Below the pieces are notes generated by a model. That model was not told where the DNA came from and did not search any database. It saw only the letters and a program-made list of their open reading frames with translations. Source: Amycolatopsis balhimycina FH 1894 (lineage in GTDB: Bacteria > Actinomycetota > Actinomycetes > Mycobacteriales > Pseudonocardiaceae). From it: a DNA stretch of 64,000 nt. A program made the translations under genes and the position numbers. Below, in pieces: positions 1-9,317 of this stretch. The stretch is from NCBI RefSeq assembly GCF_000384295.1, contig NZ_KB913037.1, positions 7,255,533 to 7,319,532 on the forward strand, written 5' to 3'. Positions within the stretch are counted from its first letter, which is position 1, and the number at the start of each line of letters is the position of its first letter.

Positions 1-204
1 GTCGGAGACGTCGAGGACGCGGCCTTCGACCCGGCTGCGCGTCGCGGGGTCGGCGGTGACGCGGGCGGCGGCGGCCGTGACCCGCCCGGTGTCGCGGCCG
101 GTGAGCAGGACGAGGTCTTCGGGAGCCAGCCGGGCGGCCAGACCGCGGACGAGAGCGAAGCCGAGGCCCTGGTTGGCCCCGGTCACCAAAGCGATGCGTG
201 TCAT
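1..204 (-). CDS. Short-chain dehydrogenase/reductase, N-terminal part (runs off left edge)
   Basis: Only the first 68 codons are in the window. The protein starts MTRIALVTGANQGLGFAL, which holds the SDR cofactor motif TGxxxGxG (TGANQGLG) after a first hydrophobic beta strand; 'GANQGLG' is typical of carbonyl-reductase-like SDRs. An NAD(P)H-dependent cytosolic carbonyl reductase is therefore likely, with unknown substrate. The ATG at 204-202 has no Shine-Dalgarno sequence; a TAGCGT -10 hexamer lies six bases before it, so the mRNA is probably leaderless. It is divergent from a LysR regulator, the usual layout for a regulator and its target. The catalytic Tyr/Lys are beyond the edge and cannot be checked. 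Confidence 0.85.
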   Translation of the reverse strand, partial: MTRIALVTGANQGLGFALVRGLAARLAPEDLVLLTGRDTGRVTAAAARVTADPATRSRVEGRVLDVSD

Positions 205-210
205 ACCCGC

Positions 211-216
211 ACGCTA
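211..216 (-). promoter_or_regulatory. -10 hexamer of the SDR gene (leaderless)
   Basis: On the minus strand TAGCGT is followed by six bases and then the ATG. A weak TTTCGC lies 17 bp upstream as a possible -35. The LysR regulator probably binds in the same 71-bp divergent region. Inference from spacing only. Confidence 0.45.
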
Positions 217-275
217 AAGTCCGGCGTGGGCATGCGAAAAGCGAGAATCCGGCAAGCCTGGTATGCGTAGTCGTC

Positions 276-1184
276 ATGGACTTCGGTGACGTCTCCCTGG
301 TCGCCCTGCGCGTGTTCCGCGAGGTCGCCGAACGCGGCACCCTCACCGCGGCCGCGGCGGCACTGGGTTACACGCAGTCCGCGGTGTCGCGGCAGATGGC
401 GTCGCTCGAGCGAGCGGCGGGGACGCCGGTGCTGGAGCGGCGGCCCGACGGCGTGCGCCTCACCGCCGCCGGGAACGTCGTGCTGCGGCGGGCGATCGCG
501 GTGCTCGACGAGATCGACGCCGCGGGCCGTGAACTGGCGGGGCTGCCCGCCGAAGCCGGGACGGTGCGGCTGGGCTGGTACCCCAGCGCGGGCGCGGTGC
601 TCGTGCCGCGCGCGGTCGCCGAGCTGCGGCGCACGCACCCCGCCGTCACCGTCGTCACCCGGGAGGGCACCACGCCGGTCCTCGTCCGGGCGCTGCGCGC
701 GGGCACGGTCGATCTGGCCGTGCTCGGTTCGGCCCCGCCGTTCCGGCCGCCGGACGCCGAGACGCCGGCGCTGCGGGTGGAGACGCTCGCCGAACGCAGC
801 CTCTGCCTCGCGGTGCCCGCCGGTCACCCGCTGGCCGGTGCCGGCGAGGCCGACGTGGCGGACCTGCGTGGGCAGCGCTGGATCGCCGGGCCGTCGGCGG
901 AGGAGGCCACCCTGATGGGCGTGTGGCCCGGGCTCGACGAGCGGCCCGAGATCGCCCACACCGCCCGCGACTGGCTGGCCAAGCTGCGCCTGGTCGCCGC
1001 CGGGTGCGGGCTGACCACGTTGCCCGCGTCGCTGGCCGAGGCGGTTCCGCCGGGAGTGCGGGTGGTGGCGGTGCGCGGCGGGCCGTCGGAACGGCGGCGC
1101 GTGGTGCTCGCGCGGCTGCCGGGACCGGTGCCCGAACCCGTGGCGCTGCTGTCCGCCGCCCTGCGCCGGGCGGCGGATGACTGA
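276..1184 (+). CDS. LysR-family transcriptional regulator
   Basis: 302 residues, the normal LTTR length. The N-terminal winged helix-turn-helix lies at about residues 5-65 (core LGYTQSAVSRQMASLE), followed by a linker helix and a periplasmic-binding-protein-like effector domain at about 90-295. I chose the ATG giving MDFGDVSLVALRVF because LTTRs normally start a few residues before this helix; the open frame extends further upstream but adds no recognisable sequence. It is divergent from the SDR gene, which it likely controls. Its stop overlaps the promoter region of the downstream ECF sigma gene. The ligand cannot be predicted. Confidence 0.88.
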   Translation: MDFGDVSLVALRVFREVAERGTLTAAAAALGYTQSAVSRQMASLERAAGTPVLERRPDGVRLTAAGNVVLRRAIAVLDEIDAAGRELAGLPAEAGTVRLGWYPSAGAVLVPRAVAELRRTHPAVTVVTREGTTPVLVRALRAGTVDLAVLGSAPPFRPPDAETPALRVETLAERSLCLAVPAGHPLAGAGEADVADLRGQRWIAGPSAEEATLMGVWPGLDERPEIAHTARDWLAKLRLVAAGCGLTTLPASLAEAVPPGVRVVAVRGGPSERRRVVLARLPGPVPEPVALLSAALRRAADD

Positions 1185-1199
1185 GATCACTTCCGTTCC

Positions 1200-1226
1200 G
1201 GTCACATCCGCGGCCGCCGCGGGGTC
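1200..1226 (+). promoter_or_regulatory. ECF41-type promoter upstream of its own sigma gene
   Basis: GGTCACA (1200-1206) is separated by exactly 16 bp from GGTC (1223-1226). The published ECF41 target consensus is TGTCACA-N16-CGTC, so each half differs by one base. It lies 37 bp before the chosen GTG start, suggesting autoregulation. Confidence 0.55.
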
Positions 1227-1263
1227 TACTGCTACGACTGGCGGGCGGAAGGAACGGGACACA

Positions 1264-2118
1264 GTGGACGCGCTGACCGAGCGGTTCGAGCGGGAGCGGC
1301 CGCGGCTGCGGGCGGTCGCCTACCGGATGCTGGGTTCGGCGAGCGAAGCCGACGACGCCGTCCAGGAGGCCTGGCTGCGGTTCCACCGCGCCGGCGCCGG
1401 CGAGATCGAGAACGTCGGCGCGTGGCTGACGACCGTGGTCGCCCGGCTGTGCCTTTCCCTGCTCCGCACGCGCCGCAACCACCGCGAGGAGCCCCTGGAC
1501 GGGCGGCCCGAGCCGGACGACGACCGCCGCGACCCCGGCCAGGAGGCCGAGCTGGCCGACTCGGTCGGGCAGGCGCTGCTGGTGGTGCTCGACGCGCTGG
1601 GGCCGGCCGAGCGGGTCGCGTTCGTGCTGCACGACATGTTCGCGGTGCCGTTCGACGAGATCGCGCCGGTGATCGGCAAGACCCCGGCCGCGGCCCGGCA
1701 GCTCGCGAGCCGCGCCCGCCGCCGCGTCAAGGGCGGTGCGGCACCGGACGCGGACCTGCCCCGGCGGCGCAAGGTCGTCGAAGCGTTCCTGGCCGCGTCA
1801 CGCTGCGGCGACTTCGAAGCGCTGCTCGCCCTGCTGGACCCGGACGTGGTGCTGCACGCCGACCGGTTCGTCGGCCCGAGCCCGGCCCCGATCGTGCTGC
1901 GCGGCGTCGAGAGCGTGCGCCGCGGCGCGATCCTGGCGTCCGAGCGGGCCCGCGTGAGCGAACTGGCCCTGGTCGACGGCGCACCGGGCCTGCTCATGGT
2001 CCGCGAGGGGCGGCTGGCGGTGGTCCTGGCGTTCCAGGTCGACGGCGACCGCATCACGGGCATCGAGGTGATCGCGAACCCGGAGCGGCTCGCGGCGTTG
2101 GAGCTGGCGGTTCTTTAG
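1264..2118 (+). CDS. ECF RNA polymerase sigma factor, SigJ/ECF41-like with SnoaL-like C-terminal domain
   Basis: 284 residues from the GTG at 1264, which has a GGAAGGA ribosome site 10 bp upstream; the longer open frame from 1177 would overlap LysR and its own promoter. Region 2 (MLGSASEADDAVQEAW) sits at about residues 20-40 and region 4 (FDEIAPVIGKTPAAARQLAS) at about 125-150. A ~110-residue SnoaL/NTF2-like domain follows and ends in NPERL, matching the 'NPDKL'-type motif of ECF41 factors, in which this extension replaces a separate anti-sigma factor. The DGGGR-like motif of classical ECF41 is not obvious. Mycobacterial SigJ has the same architecture. The physiological stimulus is unknown. 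Confidence 0.85.
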   Translation: MDALTERFERERPRLRAVAYRMLGSASEADDAVQEAWLRFHRAGAGEIENVGAWLTTVVARLCLSLLRTRRNHREEPLDGRPEPDDDRRDPGQEAELADSVGQALLVVLDALGPAERVAFVLHDMFAVPFDEIAPVIGKTPAAARQLASRARRRVKGGAAPDADLPRRRKVVEAFLAASRCGDFEALLALLDPDVVLHADRFVGPSPAPIVLRGVESVRRGAILASERARVSELALVDGAPGLLMVREGRLAVVLAFQVDGDRITGIEVIANPERLAALELAVL

Positions 2119-2741
2119 CCCAGGGCGGCCCTCAGGCGGGCTTCGCGCTCGGCGGGTGTTTGACGCGGGCAGCTCACGCACTTGGGGTTGCCGACTTCGT
2201 AGATCAGGCAGCAGGAGGCACGGCGTACGGCGGGGGTGCGGCCGACGCGCACGAAGCGGGGTTTCGGCAAGCCGAGGTCGATCGCGGCGACGAGGGGTTC
2301 GGCGAGGGCCATCGCGCGCTCCGGATCGGGGGTCCACAGCAGCCGGTTGCCGAGGGAGTCGGTGGCGATCGCGCCCAGCGCGCGCTCCCGTGCCCCGCTG
2401 ACGGCGGCGATGGTGGCGATCGCGGTGCCGAGGGCGGCGCGGAGGGCGGCGCCCAGCTCGGGGAGGCCACCGGCGAGCGGACGAGTGGACCGGGCGCCGA
2501 GGAACCGCCCGTCGGCGACGAGATCGAGTTCCATGGCGTCCAGCGACGGGTCGACCGGTCGTCCCGCCACCAGGCTCTCCGCCGCCGGCGCCACCAGCAC
2601 CGACGACAGCGAGTACCACCAGATCGTCCCCAGCACCTCAGGCGCGGCGCAGCCGTAGAGCTTCGCCGCGCCGCCGATGCGGGCCCGCACCCACTCCGCG
2701 TCCGCGAGCCGGGTCGCGGGGGCCGTCCAGTCGGGCTTCAC
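2115..2741 (-). CDS. FhuF-like (2Fe-2S) ferric-siderophore reductase family protein
   Basis: 208 residues from a GTG at 2741 with GGAAGG eight bases upstream. The frame stays open further upstream, but that part is encoded by a palindromic repeat and is unlikely to be translated. The C-terminus has Cys-Cys-x9-Cys-x2-Cys (CCLIYEVGNPKCVSC), resembling the FhuF C-terminal iron-sulfur motif, where the middle spacer is normally ten. FhuF-type proteins reduce ferric siderophores in the cytosol. The gene converges on the sigma factor gene with a 4-bp overlap of the 3' ends. No siderophore transport genes are adjacent, so the substrate is unknown. Confidence 0.7.
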   Translation of the reverse strand: MKPDWTAPATRLADAEWVRARIGGAAKLYGCAAPEVLGTIWWYSLSSVLVAPAAESLVAGRPVDPSLDAMELDLVADGRFLGARSTRPLAGGLPELGAALRAALGTAIATIAAVSGARERALGAIATDSLGNRLLWTPDPERAMALAEPLVAAIDLGLPKPRFVRVGRTPAVRRASCCLIYEVGNPKCVSCPRQTPAEREARLRAALG

Positions 2742-2781
2742 CGGTCCAGCCTTCCAGACTCGGCGCCGCCGGTCGGATCGT

Positions 2782-2834
2782 GCCGTGAATGGCACATTGA
2801 GGGACTCTATGTCCGTCAATGTGCCATTCACGGC
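2782..2834. repeat. Dispersed palindrome, copy 1
   Basis: A 53-nt element with perfect 19-bp arms (2782-2800 and 2816-2834) and a further inner GGAC/GTCC stem. The arm begins GCCGTGAATGGCACATTGA. It lies between the 3' end of rlmA and the 5' end of the FhuF-like gene, both on the minus strand, and could act as the rlmA terminator. A nearly identical copy lies at 7925-7983. Confidence 0.85.
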
Positions 2835-2847
2835 CCGCGGGAAAAGT

Positions 2848-3699
2848 TCAGCGGCGCCGGTAGGCCGACACCGTGAACGACACCGTGACGACCTGCGCCT
2901 CGTGCAGCGCGTCCAGGCGCTCCCGGCGGCCGCCGCGATCGAGGTGGAACGCGGCCGGGCCCATCTCGACCGCCTGGCGCACCTGCCGCGGCGTCAGCTC
3001 CACCGCGCGCCGGACCTCCGTGCGGTCCGTGCGCGTGAAGTACTCGCCAAGAGTGCCGTCCAGCCGCTCGTCCTTGCGCTCGTCGACGGCGAGCACCAGG
3101 TCGCCCAGCTCGCGGAGGTGGTCCGGGGCCGGGGCCGCCACGACCAGCAGGCCGCCGGGCCGCAGGACGCGGTGGAACTCCGGCCCGTTGCGCGGCGCGA
3201 AGACGTTCAGCACGACCGATGCCACGCCGTCGCCCACCGGCCACGGCTCCCACAGGTTCCACACCGCCGCGCCCAGCCGCGGGTGCGCCCGGGCCGCGCG
3301 GCGCAACGCCACCGCCGAGACGTCCAGCGCGAGCCCGTAGGGCGCCGGAGCCGCGTCCAGCACCCGCGCGAGGTAGTACCCCGTGCCCGCGCCCGCGTCG
3401 ATGACCAGGCCGTCGGCCTCCGCGCACACGCGGGCCAGCTCGTCCGCCAGCGGCCCGTAGGCACCCGACGCCAGGAAGTCCGCGCGCGCCGCGACCATCG
3501 GCGCGGTGTCCGCCGTCCCGGCCGGGATTCGCGCGTGCAACAAGTTCACGTAACCCTGGCGCGCTAGATCGAAAGAGTGGCTGTTCGCGCAACGCAGGGT
3601 GCGCCCCGCTAGCCCGATCGGGTCACCGCAGACCGAACATCGCAGGGCGTCGATGACCCGGGGTGGCAGTGGGTCATTCCCGGGGTCAGTCGGTGTCAT
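2848..3699 (-). CDS. rlmA: 23S rRNA (guanine-N1) methyltransferase, RlmA/TlrB type
   Basis: 283 residues from the ATG giving MTPTDPGND. A zinc site near the N-terminus has Cys-x2-Cys-x12-Cys-x3-His spacing (CSVCGD ... CANSH), exactly as in E. coli RlmA. The SAM motif I is VIDAGAGTGYY at about residue 97. This family methylates N1 of G745 or G748 in helix 35 of 23S rRNA near the exit tunnel; the TlrB branch of actinobacteria modifies G748 and affects tylosin sensitivity. Which base is used here cannot be told from sequence. It is divergent from the amtB operon; a longer in-frame extension to 3897 would run through the GlnR boxes and was rejected. Confidence 0.88.
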   Translation of the reverse strand: MTPTDPGNDPLPPRVIDALRCSVCGDPIGLAGRTLRCANSHSFDLARQGYVNLLHARIPAGTADTAPMVAARADFLASGAYGPLADELARVCAEADGLVIDAGAGTGYYLARVLDAAPAPYGLALDVSAVALRRAARAHPRLGAAVWNLWEPWPVGDGVASVVLNVFAPRNGPEFHRVLRPGGLLVVAAPAPDHLRELGDLVLAVDERKDERLDGTLGEYFTRTDRTEVRRAVELTPRQVRQAVEMGPAAFHLDRGGRRERLDALHEAQVVTVSFTVSAYRRR

Positions 3700-3752
3700 G
3701 GGGATATTCGACCACGACGTTTCACAACCGGACACTCCACCACGGGTCCTGG

Positions 3753-3822
3753 GAAACCTGCCCGTAACAACCGGGCGCGGACAGTTCACGCGGGCGAAAC
3801 CTCGCGAGCCGCCCCGTGAAAC
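3753..3822 (+). promoter_or_regulatory. Two GlnR-type boxes upstream of amtB
   Basis: The GlnR consensus is gTnAC-n6-GaAAC repeated with 11-bp periodicity. Here GAAAC(3753)-n6-GTAAC(3764) forms one site. TTCAC(3785)-n6-GAAAC(3796) and a second GAAAC at 3818, exactly 22 bp further, form another. The two GAAAC elements lie in a direct repeat followed by C(T/A)CGCGAGCC-like sequence. They lie 51-120 bp before the amtB start, as expected for nitrogen-limitation activation. Confidence 0.6.
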
Positions 3823-3872
3823 ACCGCGAGCCAAAACTGCCATCGCACCAACCCAGGGCACGGGAGGACGAT

Positions 3873-5596
<1,724 letters not shown>

Positions 5597-5605
5597 GCGT
5601 CTGGG

Positions 5606-7921
5606 ATGGCCGACGGGGGCGAACTGAACAAGGCCACCGAGCGATTGCTCGAGGGCAGGCACGGGAGGCTGGGGGCGTCCGCACTGCGGGCGGCCCTGGT
5701 CGACCTCTACGAGTTCTGGCTGGGCAGGGGAGCCTCGGCGGCCGGCGTCGACACCGCGGAACCGGGTGTCGCGCTGGTCGCCGTGGGCGGGCTCGGCCGC
5801 CGGGAGCTGGTGCCGTTCTCCGATCTCGACCTGCTGCTGGTGCACAACGGCAACAGCGGCGTCGGTGAGATCGCGGACGCGCTCTGGTATCCCTTGTGGG
5901 ACGCGAAAGTCGGGCTGGACCATTCGGTCCGCACGCCCGGCGAAGCACTGAAGGTCGCTTCGGAGGACCTTCGCGTGGCCATGGGGCTGCTCGATGCCCG
6001 GCACCTCGCCGGCGACGCCGAGCTGAGCGGCCGCCTGGTCGCGGCGGCGCGCGACCAGTGGCGCCGTACCGGGCGCAAGCTGATCCCGGACATGACGGCG
6101 TCGGTCCGGCAGCGCTGGGCCCGCAGCGGGGAGATCGCGCAGTCCGCCGAACCGGACCTCAAGCACGGCCGGGGCGGGCTGCGGGACTTCGCCGTCCTGG
6201 AGGCGCTGGCCGCGGCGCAGCTCACCGCGCGTCCGGGTGAGGAGCTCCTGGAAGCGAAGGAGCTCCTGCTCGACGTCCGCACCGAGCTGCGGCGCGAAAT
6301 CCGGCGTGAACGGGACGTCCTGTCCGCGCCGGAGGCCGAGCTGGTCGCCGCCGAACTGGGCTTCGGCGACCGGTTCACCTTGGCCCGCAAGCTTTCCGGG
6401 GCGGGCCGCACGATCGCCTACGCGCTCGACGTCGCGCTCCGGTCCACTGTGGATCCGCCGAAGACGCGCTTCGGGCGGCGCCCGGCCCGGACGCCGCTCG
6501 CCGAAAACGTGGTGCTGCACGGCAACGAGGTCGCGCTGGCCCGCGACGCCGTCCCGGCGAAGGATCCGGCGTTGCTGCTGCGGGTCGCCGCGGCGTCGGC
6601 GCGGACCGGCAAGCCGATCGCGCTCGGCACGCTCAAGGCACTGGCGGAATCGGCGCCTGAGCTGCGCGCGCCGTGGCCGGCGGAGGCGTTGAACGCCCTC
6701 GTGGAGCTGCTGGGCGCGGGCGAGGGCCTGGTCGACGCGGTCGAGTCGCTCGACCGGACCGGGCTGTGGGCGCGGCTGTTCCCCGAGTGGGGCGCGGTCC
6801 GCGACCTGCCGCCGCGCTCGCCGGTGCACCAGTGGACGGTCGACCGGCACCTCGTGCGCACCTGCGTCGAGGCCGCCAAGCTGACCACCACGGTGCCGCG
6901 GCCGGACCTGCTGCTGATCGGCGCGCTGCTGCACGACATCGGCAAGGGCCGCGACGCCGACCACTCGGAGCTGGGCGCCAAGATCTCCGCGCAGGTCGCG
7001 ACCCGGCTGGGCCTGAGCCCGGCCGACGCCGCGACGGTGTCGGCGATGGTCCGCCACCACCTGCTGCTGCCGCACACCGCGACGCGGCGCGACATCAGCG
7101 AACCGGCCACGGTGGCGCGGGTGGTGAAGACCCTGGACAGCGACATCGTCCTGGTCGAGCTGCTGCACGCGCTGACGCAGGCCGACTCGCTGGCCACCGG
7201 CCCCGGCGTCTGGACGGACTGGAAGGCCCGGCTGCTCGCCGAGCTCGCCTCCGGCTGCGAAGAAGTCTTGCGCGGCAAGGGGTTCACCGCGCCGGAGCCG
7301 ATGGACGACGAACAGCGCGAGCTCGTCGCCCAGGCCGTGGCGTCGGGCAACGGCGAGATCCGGATCAGCTCGCACGGCAAGGTCGTCACGGTCCTGCTGG
7401 CCGTCCCGGCCCGCGCGGAGCTGCTGGCTCCCGCGGCCGGCGTGCTGGCGCTGAACTCGATGGAGGTGCACTCGGCGGTCCTGCGCGGCCACGACGGCGG
7501 CCGCGCGGGGGTGTTCACGGCGTCACCGAAGTTCGGCTCGCTGCCGGACGCGACGCTGCTGCGCGAGCAGTTCGCCCGCGCGGTCGCGGGCACCCTCCCG
7601 CTCACCCAGCGCCTGGCGGCGAAGGAACGTGACTACAGCTCGCCGGCCGCGGCCCCGGTCGCCCCGAAGATCCTCTGGTTCGACGACGAGACGACCGGCC
7701 CCGAAACGGTGGTCCTCGAACTGCGCGCCGCCGACCGCATCGGCCTGCTGTTCCGGGTGGCGGGGGCGTTGCGCCGCTGCGACGCGGAGGTCCGCTGGGC
7801 CAAGGTCTCGACACTGGGCGGTGCGGTGGTGGACTCGTTCGCGGTGACCCCGCGCAGCGGCCGCATCGAGCCGGGCTGGCGCCGCGAGGTGGAGCAGGCG
7901 GTCCTGGCCGCGGCTTCCTGA
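5606..7921 (+). CDS. glnD: PII uridylyl-/adenylyltransferase GlnD
   Basis: 771 residues. An N-terminal nucleotidyltransferase domain carries GGLGRRELVPFSDLD at about 61-75, with the catalytic G-x11-DxD pattern. An HD hydrolase domain is at about 434-470 (LLHDIGKGRDADHSE). Two ACT domains follow at roughly 590-660 and 690-765, sensing glutamine. The enzyme modifies and de-modifies Tyr51 of the PII protein encoded immediately upstream. It lies 9 bp after glnK in the same operon. The gene ends just before a palindrome with a T-run that is a good terminator. Confidence 0.95.
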   Translation: MADGGELNKATERLLEGRHGRLGASALRAALVDLYEFWLGRGASAAGVDTAEPGVALVAVGGLGRRELVPFSDLDLLLVHNGNSGVGEIADALWYPLWDAKVGLDHSVRTPGEALKVASEDLRVAMGLLDARHLAGDAELSGRLVAAARDQWRRTGRKLIPDMTASVRQRWARSGEIAQSAEPDLKHGRGGLRDFAVLEALAAAQLTARPGEELLEAKELLLDVRTELRREIRRERDVLSAPEAELVAAELGFGDRFTLARKLSGAGRTIAYALDVALRSTVDPPKTRFGRRPARTPLAENVVLHGNEVALARDAVPAKDPALLLRVAAASARTGKPIALGTLKALAESAPELRAPWPAEALNALVELLGAGEGLVDAVESLDRTGLWARLFPEWGAVRDLPPRSPVHQWTVDRHLVRTCVEAAKLTTTVPRPDLLLIGALLHDIGKGRDADHSELGAKISAQVATRLGLSPADAATVSAMVRHHLLLPHTATRRDISEPATVARVVKTLDSDIVLVELLHALTQADSLATGPGVWTDWKARLLAELASGCEEVLRGKGFTAPEPMDDEQRELVAQAVASGNGEIRISSHGKVVTVLLAVPARAELLAPAAGVLALNSMEVHSAVLRGHDGGRAGVFTASPKFGSLPDATLLREQFARAVAGTLPLTQRLAAKERDYSSPAAAPVAPKILWFDDETTGPETVVLELRAADRIGLLFRVAGALRRCDAEVRWAKVSTLGGAVVDSFAVTPRSGRIEPGWRREVEQAVLAAAS

Positions 7922-7924
7922 CCC

Positions 7925-7983
7925 AAAGCCGTGAATGGCACATTGAGGGACTCTAAGTCTCTCAATGTGCCATTCACGGCTTT
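7925..7983. repeat. Dispersed palindrome, copy 2, doubling as bidirectional terminator
   Basis: Perfect 23-bp arms (7925-7947 and 7961-7983) with an inner GACT/AGTC stem. It is the same element as 2782-2834 apart from the loop and flanks. On the plus strand the arm ends in TTTT, so it can terminate glnD. On the minus strand its GCCGTGAATGG arm supplies the TGA stop of the monooxygenase gene (7974-7976). Confidence 0.85.
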
Positions 7984-9317
7984 TCGGGGGCGGGCAGGCC
8001 GAACCAGCGGTGGAGCGCGTCTTCCAGGCCGGGGCCGCCGTGCCAGGCCACGTAGCCATCGGGCCGGACGAGCCGAGGTGCCGCCCCCAGCCGGCCCTCG
8101 ACCCGTCCGGCCCACCCCGCCGGCACGGTCGCGCCGACCAGCACCGCGCGGCCGTCGGGAGCGGCCGGGACGCCGGTCGCGCGGCCGGTGGTGCCGGGGT
8201 AGGTGATCCCGAGTCCCGAAAGCTCCATGGCGACGGCGCGCCGGGCCTCGGGGACGGCCAGCAGCTCGGTGAAGACCGCCCGGACGGCCGCCGCGTCCGG
8301 GTCGGGCACGCCGAGCACCGCCTGCGCGCGGGTGCTGACCAGCACGCGCGCCGCGATCGGGTGGCGTTCGTCGTGGTAGCTGTCGAGCAAGCCGTCCGGT
8401 GCGGTGCCGCGGATCGTCGCCGCCAGCTTCCAGCCGAGGTTCACCGCGTCCTGCAGCCCGAGGTTGAGTCCCTGGCCGCCGACCGGCAGGTGGATGTGCG
8501 CGGCGTCGCCCGCGAACAGCACGCGGCCGTGGCGGTAGCGCTCCAGCTGCCGGGAGGCGTCGCCGAACCGCGACGCCCAGAGCACCTCTCCCACGAGAAT
8601 CCCCGGTCCGTGCGCGGCGGTCAGGGCCCGCTGCACTTCGCCGGCCGTGACCGGCTCGTCGCGGCCCAGCCGTTGCTGCTCCTCGCCGAAGACGACCGTG
8701 CGGAAGCGGCCGCCGGACAGCGGCAGGAGGTACCCCGAGCCCTGGGACGGCAGCTGCCAGCCGTCGGCCACGCCGGCGGGTTTGGCGGAAAGCGTGACGT
8801 CGGCGACGACCAGCGAGACCCGCGCCGAGGTGCCGGGGAACGCGGCGCCCAGCAGCGTCCGGACCGTGCTGTGCCCGCCGTCGGCGGCGACCAGCCACCC
8901 GGCCCGGTGCGTCCGCCTGCCCGCGGTGACCGTGACGCCCTCGTCGTCCTGCGAGACGGCGGTGACGGCGGCGTCGCGCACCACCGGCGTGCGCAGCCGC
9001 GCCTCGATCGCCGCCGCGACGTGCGCCTGTTCCACGCCGAGCTGGTACGGGAAGCGCGTCGGCAGGTCGGCGTAGCCGATCGGGAGGCCCGAGAAGTGCC
9101 CGGCGGGCAGCTTCGCCTGCACGGACGGCTCGATCGCCGGGAGCAGGCCGCGGTCGGCCAGGACCTCCACCGACCGGGGCTGCAGGGCGAGGGCCTTCGA
9201 CTGCGTGGCCTGCTCCGCGTCGCGCTCCAGGACCAGCACGTCGAGCCCGGCGCGTTCCAGTTCGAACGCGGTCAGCAGGCCGGTGGGGCCCGCCCCCGCG
9301 ACCACGACGTCAGGCAT
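7974..9317 (-). CDS. FAD-dependent aromatic monooxygenase (PheA/TfdB, rifampicin-monooxygenase-like)
   Basis: 447 residues, a class A flavoprotein hydroxylase. The FAD dinucleotide motif GAGPTG is at residues 8-13, the DG motif is in VAADGGHSTVR and the GD motif is in FAGDAAHIHLPVGGQG. Its size and motifs fit the PHBH-fold group that includes polyketide hydroxylases and Rox-type rifampicin monooxygenases; the substrate cannot be chosen from sequence. It is the last gene of a tetR-membrane protein-monooxygenase operon, overlapping the middle gene by 8 bp. The TetR context suggests induction by a toxic aromatic compound. The stop codon lies inside a palindromic repeat. Confidence 0.85.
   Translation of the reverse strand: MPDVVVAGAGPTGLLTAFELERAGLDVLVLERDAEQATQSKALALQPRSVEVLADRGLLPAIEPSVQAKLPAGHFSGLPIGYADLPTRFPYQLGVEQAHVAAAIEARLRTPVVRDAAVTAVSQDDEGVTVTAGRRTHRAGWLVAADGGHSTVRTLLGAAFPGTSARVSLVVADVTLSAKPAGVADGWQLPSQGSGYLLPLSGGRFRTVVFGEEQQRLGRDEPVTAGEVQRALTAAHGPGILVGEVLWASRFGDASRQLERYRHGRVLFAGDAAHIHLPVGGQGLNLGLQDAVNLGWKLAATIRGTAPDGLLDSYHDERHPIAARVLVSTRAQAVLGVPDPDAAAVRAVFTELLAVPEARRAVAMELSGLGITYPGTTGRATGVPAAPDGRAVLVGATVPAGWAGRVEGRLGAAPRLVRPDGYVAWHGGPGLEDALHRWFGLPAPEKP

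Noticed and set aside
201..1262. Long open frames antisense to LysR and to many other genes
   Set aside because: High-GC codon bias leaves long antisense frames open. Their translations are Arg/Pro/Ala/His-rich without domains, while the opposite strand has clear families.
2741..2831. Translation of the FhuF-like gene from a start inside the palindrome (MNGTLTDIESLNVPFTA)
   Set aside because: This peptide is encoded by the repeat and recurs wherever it is found; a GTG at 2741 has a good ribosome site.
7931..8206. Small frame starting in the second palindrome copy
   Set aside because: Same repeat-derived start; it overlaps the real monooxygenase gene antisense and has no family.
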